A DNA stretch of 6,063 bases from CAZTDD01 sp964612675 (GTDB lineage: Bacteria; Hinthialibacterota; Hinthialibacteria; Hinthialibacterales; JAKPRU01). Both the position numbers and the translations under genes were made by a program. The stretch is from the NCBI GenBank assembly GCA_964612675.1, contig CAZTDD010000214.1, positions 1-6,063 of the forward strand. Direction: 5' to 3'. The notes beneath the pieces are model-generated. The model was not told the DNA's origin and searched no databases. It worked only from the letters and a program-made list of their open reading frames with translations. Of the stretch, positions 1-4,400 are shown piece after piece (positions within the stretch are counted from its first letter, which is position 1; each line of letters begins with the position of its first letter).

Positions 1-2
1 CG

Positions 3-56
3 GACGACGCGGACAATTACATCGGTTTCCGTCTCGTGCTTTCCCGGACTCCGTAG
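3..56 (+). CDS. C-terminal end of a DGR-type variable target protein (FGE-sulfatase / C-type lectin fold), 5' partial
   Basis: Only the last 17 codons are present, reading DDADNYIGFRLVLSRTP and ending at TAG (54-56). The GFRLV motif close to the C-terminus is characteristic of formylglycine-generating-enzyme/sulfatase-modifying-factor domains with a C-type lectin fold, the commonest scaffold of diversity-generating retroelement target proteins. Just before the motif are codons GAC GAC GCG GAC AAT TAC. Four of these differ from AAC by a change at the first A, which is the pattern adenine-directed mutagenesis leaves in a variable repeat. An avd gene follows 113 bp downstream on the same strand, the usual target-avd order. 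Frame and stop are seen directly. The family call rests on a short motif plus context. An ordinary non-diversified FGE-like protein would look the same over so few residues. Confidence 0.72.
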   Translation, partial: DDADNYIGFRLVLSRTP

Positions 57-116
57 CTCTTGGGCCTTGTTCCCTTTTACACTTGGCACTTGAATTTTGG
101 CGCTTTCGGGGGGTTG

Positions 117-135
117 AAGGGGGGTGTCCCCCCTT
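117..135 (+). promoter_or_regulatory. Perfect 8-bp GC-rich hairpin between target gene and avd
   Basis: AAGGGGGG (117-124) pairs perfectly with CCCCCCTT (128-135) around a TGT loop. It lies 60 bp after the target-gene stop and 34 bp before the avd start. A short GC-rich hairpin/cruciform downstream of the variable repeat is a known target-recognition element in DGRs such as Bordetella phage BPP-1, where the stem is also about 8 bp with a four-base loop. Here the hairpin is farther from the variable repeat and its loop has three bases. It is followed by AAAAGGGG, not a T-run, so it is not a canonical intrinsic terminator on the plus strand. The structure is seen; the DGR role is inferred. Transcript processing or attenuation before avd are alternatives. 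Confidence 0.5.
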
Positions 136-156
136 AAAAGGGGTACAAACGATTTT

Positions 157-161
157 GGAGG
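157..161 (+). promoter_or_regulatory. Ribosome binding site that sets the avd start
   Basis: GGAGG (157-161) lies 8 bases before ATG 170. The open frame extends upstream to another ATG at 83, but the added residues (MALEFWRFRGVEGGCPP...) run through the intergenic hairpin and do not resemble the Avd family. The site therefore decides for 170. Confidence 0.85.
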
Positions 162-169
162 TTTTTGAT

Positions 170-526
170 ATGCGCAAACGTTTTAAACCGAATCATCCGG
201 CAGTCGTCCAAAAACTCTACGATGTGACCCTATGGGTCTCGCCCATGGTCGCGAAATTTCCGAAAGACAAGCGGTATACGCTGGGCTCGCGGATGGAATC
301 GCTATTCCTCGACACGCTTGAGACCCTGGTCGAGGCGGCATACAGCAAAGAGAAACTCTCTCTGCTCCAGCGGGCCAACGCAAATCTAGAGAAGTTCCGT
401 TTTCTGACGCGGCTGGCGAAGGATTTACGCTTCATGGACCTGAGGCGTTTTTCGTATTTGGCGGGAGAGGTGAACGAGGTTGGGGCGATGCTGGGAGGAT
501 GGATGAAGCAGCAGGTGAGCGCGTGA
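170..526 (+). CDS. avd: Diversity-generating retroelement accessory protein Avd (four-helix bundle)
   Basis: This 118-residue basic protein matches the bacterial Avd family in length and in motifs along its whole sequence. It has LYDVTLWVSPMVAKFPKDKR (about residues 16-35), YTLGSRMESLFLDTLETLVE (36-55), then AAYSKEKLSLLQRANANLEK (56-75), FRFLTRLAKDLRF (76-88) and a C-terminal helix ending MLGGWMKQQ (107-115). These fit four amphipathic helices at roughly 10-29, 37-58, 62-88 and 91-115. Avd forms a pentameric, positively charged barrel that binds the DGR reverse transcriptase and template RNA. It is needed for cDNA synthesis and adenine mutagenesis during retrohoming into the target gene. The start at 170 is set by GGAGG at 157-161. 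The gene lies behind the target-gene end and was probably co-transcribed with it. The distantly related 23S-rRNA-intervening-sequence four-helix proteins fit less well, because the KFPKDKRYTLGSR and LLQRAN...RLAKDLR signatures are Avd-like. No reverse transcriptase follows within the window, which is odd for a complete DGR. Confidence 0.9.
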   Translation: MRKRFKPNHPAVVQKLYDVTLWVSPMVAKFPKDKRYTLGSRMESLFLDTLETLVEAAYSKEKLSLLQRANANLEKFRFLTRLAKDLRFMDLRRFSYLAGEVNEVGAMLGGWMKQQVSA

Positions 527-534
527 AAGGAGGT

Positions 535-556
535 CAACCCCCTCTGAATCTCCCCC
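535..556 (+). repeat. C-rich direct repeat, left copy (22 bp)
   Basis: The sequence starting CAACCCCCTCTGAATCT and ending in CCCCC is repeated exactly at 1117-1138 in the same orientation. It begins 8 bases after the avd stop, so it marks the edge between the DGR and the repeat zone. A related start (GTCAACCCCCTC) recurs at 604-615, and GTCAACCCC recurs inverted at 827-835. Such CAACCCCCTCTGAATCTCCC blocks are commonly seen around DUF559 genes in several bacterial lineages; that association is from general knowledge, not checked here. Confidence 0.85.
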
Positions 557-603
557 AGACTTGGCAGGGCGGCAAAAGGTGGACGGGGCGAACGAAAGCA
601 AAC

Positions 604-645
604 GTCAACCCCCTCCTACACCTCCCCCGATCTCGGGGGAGGAAA
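604..645 (+). repeat. C-rich repeat module with near-perfect palindrome
   Basis: It begins GTCAACCCCCTC and contains the palindrome CCTCCCCCGA (621-630) / TCGGGGGAGG (633-642), 10-bp arms with two bases between them. The whole block matches, in inverted and diverged form, the block at 795-835. The two form long imperfect inverted repeats around the tandem array at 659-770. Confidence 0.8.
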
Positions 646-658
646 CGGAAAGGAAACC

Positions 659-770
659 GACTCAGTGCGAGTCACTCTCAGTGCGAGTCGCTCTTAGTGT
701 GGGCCGCTGTTAGTGTGAGCCGCTCTCAGTGTGAGCCGCTCTTAGTGTGGGCCGCTGTTCGATGCGGATC
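659..770 (+). repeat. Degenerate tandem array of 16-bp hairpin units with a 48-bp higher-order period
   Basis: Seven units follow each other: 659-673 (15 bp), 674-689, 690-705, 706-721, 722-737, 738-753 and a diverged 754-770. A typical unit is GCTCTCAGTGTGAGCC, and most units have complementary ends. Examples are GACTC/GAGTC in unit 1, ACTC/GAGT in unit 2, GCTC/GAGC in unit 5 and GCTC/GGGC (one G-T wobble) in units 3 and 6. Units 2-4 and 5-7 form a 48-bp higher-order repeat; units 3 and 6 are identical and lie in a 23-base exact match (689-711 and 737-759). The last unit turns into a different hairpin, TTCGAT/ATCGAA at 758-773. A frame runs through the array without stops, but it lacks a credible start and I do not regard it as coding. 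Function unknown. Confidence 0.8.
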
Positions 771-794
771 GAATCAAGTCGATCTTCTTCTCAG

Positions 795-835
795 TTTCCC
801 TCCCCAAGATTGGGGAGGGTTCGGGTGGGGTTGAC
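795..835 (-). repeat. Inverted C-rich repeat module with 9-bp hairpin
   Basis: On the minus strand this reads GTCAACCCCACCCGAACCCT and then a hairpin, the counterpart of the block at 604-645. The hairpin arms are CCCTCCCCA (798-806) and TGGGGAGGG (811-819) with loop AGAT. No T-run follows, so a terminator role is not supported. The outer nine bases (827-835) are the exact inverse of 533-541 and 604-612. Confidence 0.8.
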
Positions 836-853
836 ATGACAGCACAGCTTTTC

Positions 854-869
854 TGTCGGACCGCCGACA
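854..869 (+). other. Small hairpin upstream of the DUF559 relic
   Basis: TGTCGG (854-859) pairs with CCGACA (864-869) around ACCG. It sits 17 bases before the relic's ATG. No function can be assigned; it could be chance. Confidence 0.4.
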
Positions 870-885
870 TCGGGGTTGAGTGAGA

Positions 886-1129
886 ATGAAAAGAACTGTT
901 GATAATAAAACAAAACGAAGAGCACGAGAGCTGCGCCGAAACCTCACGCCAGCGGAAAAACGTCTCTGGTCGCGTTTTCAAGGAAGACAGTTCCTCGCCC
1001 TCCACATCCGCAAACAACAGAGGGCTGGAAGTGGTCCGTATTCTGAATGAAGATATAGTGCGGAATTTGGACGGAGTGCTGGAATACTTGAAGAACTACT
1101 GCGAAGAGAAAGAAAACAACCCCCTCTGA
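886..1129 (+). pseudogene. DUF559-family endonuclease-like gene with internal deletion and frame change
   Basis: The first part reads in frame from ATG 886: MKRTVDNKTKRRARELRRNL, then TPAEKRLWSRFQGRQFLALH, then IRKQQ. This matches the N-terminus of DUF559 proteins (Vsr/PD-(D/E)XK-like nucleases, typically 110-130 residues), including the R-x-LR-x-x-LTPAEK-x-LW signature. That frame soon stops at 1048-1050. From about 1022 the next frame reads GLEVVRILNEDIVRNLDGVL, then EYLKN, the normal DUF559 C-terminus, ending at 1127-1129. The central piece is missing: the VDF-x-C strand and the IELDG-x-x-H catalytic block, roughly 55-60 residues by comparison with the family. The product would be a dead 54-residue fragment. 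No good ribosome binding site precedes the start. The last codons (ENNPL and stop) lie inside the C-rich repeat copy at 1117-1138, so gene end and repeat evolved as a unit. The frames are seen; the family call is from motif recognition. Confidence 0.85.
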
Positions 1130-1263
1130 ATCTCCCCCTTACTGCGGCCACGCGAGCGTGGCCCTCTTGGGGGAGAAGAGGAGCTTCTCCTCCCCCCGAA
1201 GATCGGGGGAGGAATCTCATGGCTTGCCGAAGGCAAACATGAGAGCCGTAGAGGAGGGGGTTG
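1117..1263 (+). repeat. 147-bp palindromic element with nested hairpins (right copy of the C-rich repeat)
   Basis: The outer ends CAACCCCCTC (1117-1126) and GAGGGGGTTG (1254-1263) are perfect 10-bp inverted repeats. Inside are GGCCACG/CGTGGCC (1146-1152, 1157-1163, loop CGAG), GAGAAG/CTTCTC (1173-1178, 1184-1189), CCCCCGA/TCGGGGG (1193-1199, 1203-1209), and a longer hairpin TCTCATG/CATGAGA (1215-1221, 1238-1244) enclosing TTGCC/GGCAA. The first 22 bp duplicate 535-556. It overlaps the end of the DUF559 relic and ends 88 bp before the next gene. It looks like a REP/MITE-like sequence; a terminator or 5'-leader structure for neighbouring transcripts is possible, but there is no T-run. Confidence 0.75.
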
Positions 1264-1337
1264 AGATCCGTTACGCCAACTTTGTGCCCCATCATCGAGG
1301 TTAGGGTGAGGGAATATACATTTCGAATCACAGGTAT
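1264..1337. other. Intergenic leader of the large surface-protein gene
   Basis: Seventy-four bases lie between the palindromic element and the ribosome binding site. They should hold the promoter unless transcription comes from upstream. The only AT-rich patch is AATATACATTT around 1313-1323, and no convincing -35 box stands 16-18 bases before it. I do not call a promoter. Confidence 0.35.
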
Positions 1338-1343
1338 AGGAGG
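1338..1343 (+). promoter_or_regulatory. Strong ribosome binding site of the large surface-protein gene
   Basis: AGGAGG lies 8 bases before ATG 1352. Together with the signal-peptide-like start MKKR it fixes the start codon. Confidence 0.9.
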
Positions 1344-1351
1344 ATTATCCA

Positions 1352-1411
1352 ATGAAGAAACGAGCCGTCTACATGGTCGCGTGTATGCTGGTCGCTTGTG
1401 TTGCCGGTGCG
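1352..1411 (+). other. Signal peptide (residues 1-20), cleavage type ambiguous
   Basis: A positive n-region (KKR), a hydrophobic core (AVYMVACMLVACVA) and AGA|E fit signal peptidase I cleavage after residue 20. The core also contains LVAC (residues 13-16), a good lipobox, so signal peptidase II processing with lipid attachment at C16 is possible. The signal would then be only 15 residues long, which is short. Confidence 0.8.
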
Positions 1412-4400
1412 GAGACGCACACCGGCTACTCAAACATTTTCACAATCGATACGACCGACCCACTCAATATCAGCACAACATCCGTCGGGGTCGGGGAAAC
1501 TGGAGCCGAATACAGCGCGACTATTGAGATCGCCGGCGGTTACGGTCCCTACACCTATGAAGTCGCCTTCGGCCAACTGCCGCCGGGACTCACTCTTGAT
1601 TCCTCGACAGGCGACATCTCCGGAACACCCACCCAGACCGGCTCCTATACCTTTTCTGTCGGAGTGACCGACGCCTCTGGATCGTACGCCGAACAGGAAT
1701 ATACGATCCAAGTGACCGAGGCATTGGCGATTCTTAAGGATGCTACACTGTCGCGCGGGACGGTGGGTAGCGAGTACTTCGTCAGCTTCGATGCTGCAGG
1801 AGGCACATCGCCCCATTCGTTCTCAAGAAGCGCCGGTTCGCTGCCGCCTGGCCTCTCACTGAATACAAACGGGAACCTCTCGGGGACGCCGTCCTCAGCC
1901 GGGACCTATACTTTCACTGTCCGAGTCGCCGATGCGGATGACCGAACTGCCGAAAAAGAGTTTACCGTCGAGTTCGTTGACCCGGTCACGATTTCGACCA
2001 CCAGCCTCGACGACGGTGTCGCCGGGCAACCGTACAGCGAGACAATCGGTGCCTCCGGAGGCTACGGCAATCTGACCTGGGAAGTGTATTCCGGTTTCGT
2101 CCCGCTTGGGCTCGACGTGGATCCATCCACCGGCCAACTCTCGGGAACGCCCATGGAGGAATACTTCGCCAGCCTGGTGTTCCTTGTTTATGACGAGGAA
2201 GGGCGCTCGGTGTTCCAGGACTTTGATCTTCGCATCGCGGAGCCGCTCGAAATCCAAACCACCGCCCTGCCCGATGCGTTCCAAGGCGAAGAATACTCGG
2301 AAGCCATCGTGGTCAACGGCGGTATCGAACCGTTCACATTCAGCTACAGCGGACAGCTGCCCGACGGCCTCAGCCTGGATCCATCCACCGGCGTCATCTC
2401 GGGCTCGCCCGGCTCACGCCAGTACAAGAATTTTATGGTCACTGTCGAAGACAGCTCCTCGCCGACCCAGCAAACGCACACCCAATCGCTGAGCCTTCGG
2501 GTCACCAGCAACCTCACAATTACGACCTCCGCCTCGCTCCCGAACGAGAAGAAGGGAGTCGAGGCGAATCCGGTTGTGCTCTCTGCGAAAGGAGGACCGT
2601 CGCCCTACACGTGGTCCATCATCGCCGGCGTACCCCCTGAGGGGATCACGCTGGACGGAGAGACCGGCCAACTCAGTGGAACGCCGGAGTACCGAGGCGA
2701 TTACACCTTCACAGTCCAAGTCACCGACTCAGCCGGAGAAACCGCTCAAAAGGAATTCTTCCAGCATATCTCCGACGAGCTGCAGATTACGACGTACGTT
2801 GTGCCGGACGGCGCAAAAGACATTTCCTACAACTACGCACTGGACGCCAAAGGCGGCATTCCACCGTATACCTGGCGCAAGAAAAGCGGCACGCTGCCCG
2901 ACGGCCTGAGATTCAACAGCAACGGCACGATTACCGGCACGCCGAGCACCAGGCAAACCTACTCGTTCACGGTCGAGGTCAACGACAGCGACAGCCCCGC
3001 ACAAACCGCCGAACAGGAATACATCGTCGTCGTCTCGGACACCCTGGTAATGACCACCAAGGCGCTACCGAACGGACGGACAGCCCAAGAGTATAGCGCG
3101 TCGATCCGAGCGGAACTCGGCGTGCCGCCGTACTCGTGGCGTCTCGATAGCGGTGTTCTGCCGCCGGGTATTGAGCTGGCGGCAGGCGCGAGCTCGGCAC
3201 GCCTGGAAGGCACACCGGAACAGGCCGGGACGTATACATTCACCATCGCCCTGGACGACTCGGGGACGCCGGTTCAAACGGTTTCACGCGAGTACACGAT
3301 GGATGTCTACGGTCCAATCGCTATCGAAAACACCGAGCTGAGCGATGTGCTCAAAATCGCTCCGTATTCTGAAAACCTGATCGCCTCGGGCGGACAACCG
3401 CCGTATACATGGCGGATTGTTGAGGGCCGATTGCCTGAGGGGCTCGACCTGAATGCGACTACCGGCTCGATCTCAGGAACCACGACACTCGAAATCGGCC
3501 AGGCGCGGGAATTCACGGTTCGCGTGACCGATTCCGCCGATCCCACCGGCTACGCCGAGAAGCAATTCACAATCAAGGTCATCGAAGGGATCGCGATTAC
3601 AACATCGAGTATCCAAAAAGCCATGCAGTATGCGCCATACGAGGCGAAACTGGAAGGCCAAGGCGGAATCAGCCCGTATCGCTGGGAAATCACCGCCGGA
3701 AACCTCCCGGAAGGGCTGACACTGGATCCAAACACAGGGACAATCGCAGGCACACCGACCCAGTCGGGTGAATTCAACTTCACGATCAGACTAACCGACT
3801 CGACCGATCCCGCGTACACGAACACGAAGTCCTACACACTGACAGTGATTGAGACAGGCTTGCCGGACCTTGTGATCAGTGCGTCTGTTACCGTGGACGA
3901 GGAGTCGCGCGGGGCGCTCATGAACAACGGAACCATTGACAATGTCCCGGCAGGGAGCCTGTTGGAAGTGAATTTCGATATCTCCGATCCGATTCAGGCG
4001 ATTATTACGTTGACGAATCCGGAATCGCTGGCACCTGCATCCTTCAAGGTGAACAAAGCGGAACTCGGACGGCTTCTTGGAACGTACACCTACGATATTC
4101 CGCTTGATACGTCGCCGCAGACCGTGGACGTTACCCTGTTGTTTATGACAAGCAAAAACAAAACGCAGGACTTTGCGTTCTCGATACAGGTCGCGGAACC
4201 GCTGCCGACACCGACCTTCACGCCGACAGATACGCCCACATCGACGAACACACCGACTGTCACGCCGACCCCCACACCGACACCGGTTCTGCCGCAAGTC
4301 GCGGAGAACACTGTTGTCGTCACGGACGATCTTCGGCATGCCGCGGACCTGGTAGGCGGCTATGATGTCGACGATGCCGACGACCGCGCGCTAATAATTC

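Noticed and set aside
83..169. Extension of the avd frame to an upstream ATG at 83
   Set aside because: The added residues are unlike the Avd family, run through the intergenic hairpin, and the good ribosome binding site (157-161) points to 170.
754..784. tRNA-like T-arm (GTTCGAT...ATCGAATC)
   Set aside because: No acceptor stem, anticodon arm or correct spacing; it is the diverged last unit of the tandem array.
499..834. Open frame of 111 codons overlapping the avd end
   Set aside because: It runs through C-rich repeats and the 16-bp tandem array, which gives a 16-residue protein repeat by default. There is no ribosome binding site and no family resemblance.
535..835. CRISPR array
   Set aside because: Units are contiguous 16-bp degenerate repeats without unique spacers, and no cas genes are present.
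831..859. Promoter with TTGACA at 831-836
   Set aside because: The -35 match is perfect, but no -10-like hexamer lies 16-18 bases downstream, and the hexamer is part of the repeat end.
899..1129. Stand-alone 76-codon gene
   Set aside because: Its first half is an out-of-frame reading of the DUF559 N-terminus. Only the end is real DUF559 sequence, so it belongs to the pseudogene.
1313..1323. -10 box (TATACA) for the large gene
   Set aside because: No acceptable -35 box at the right distance; match is only partial.
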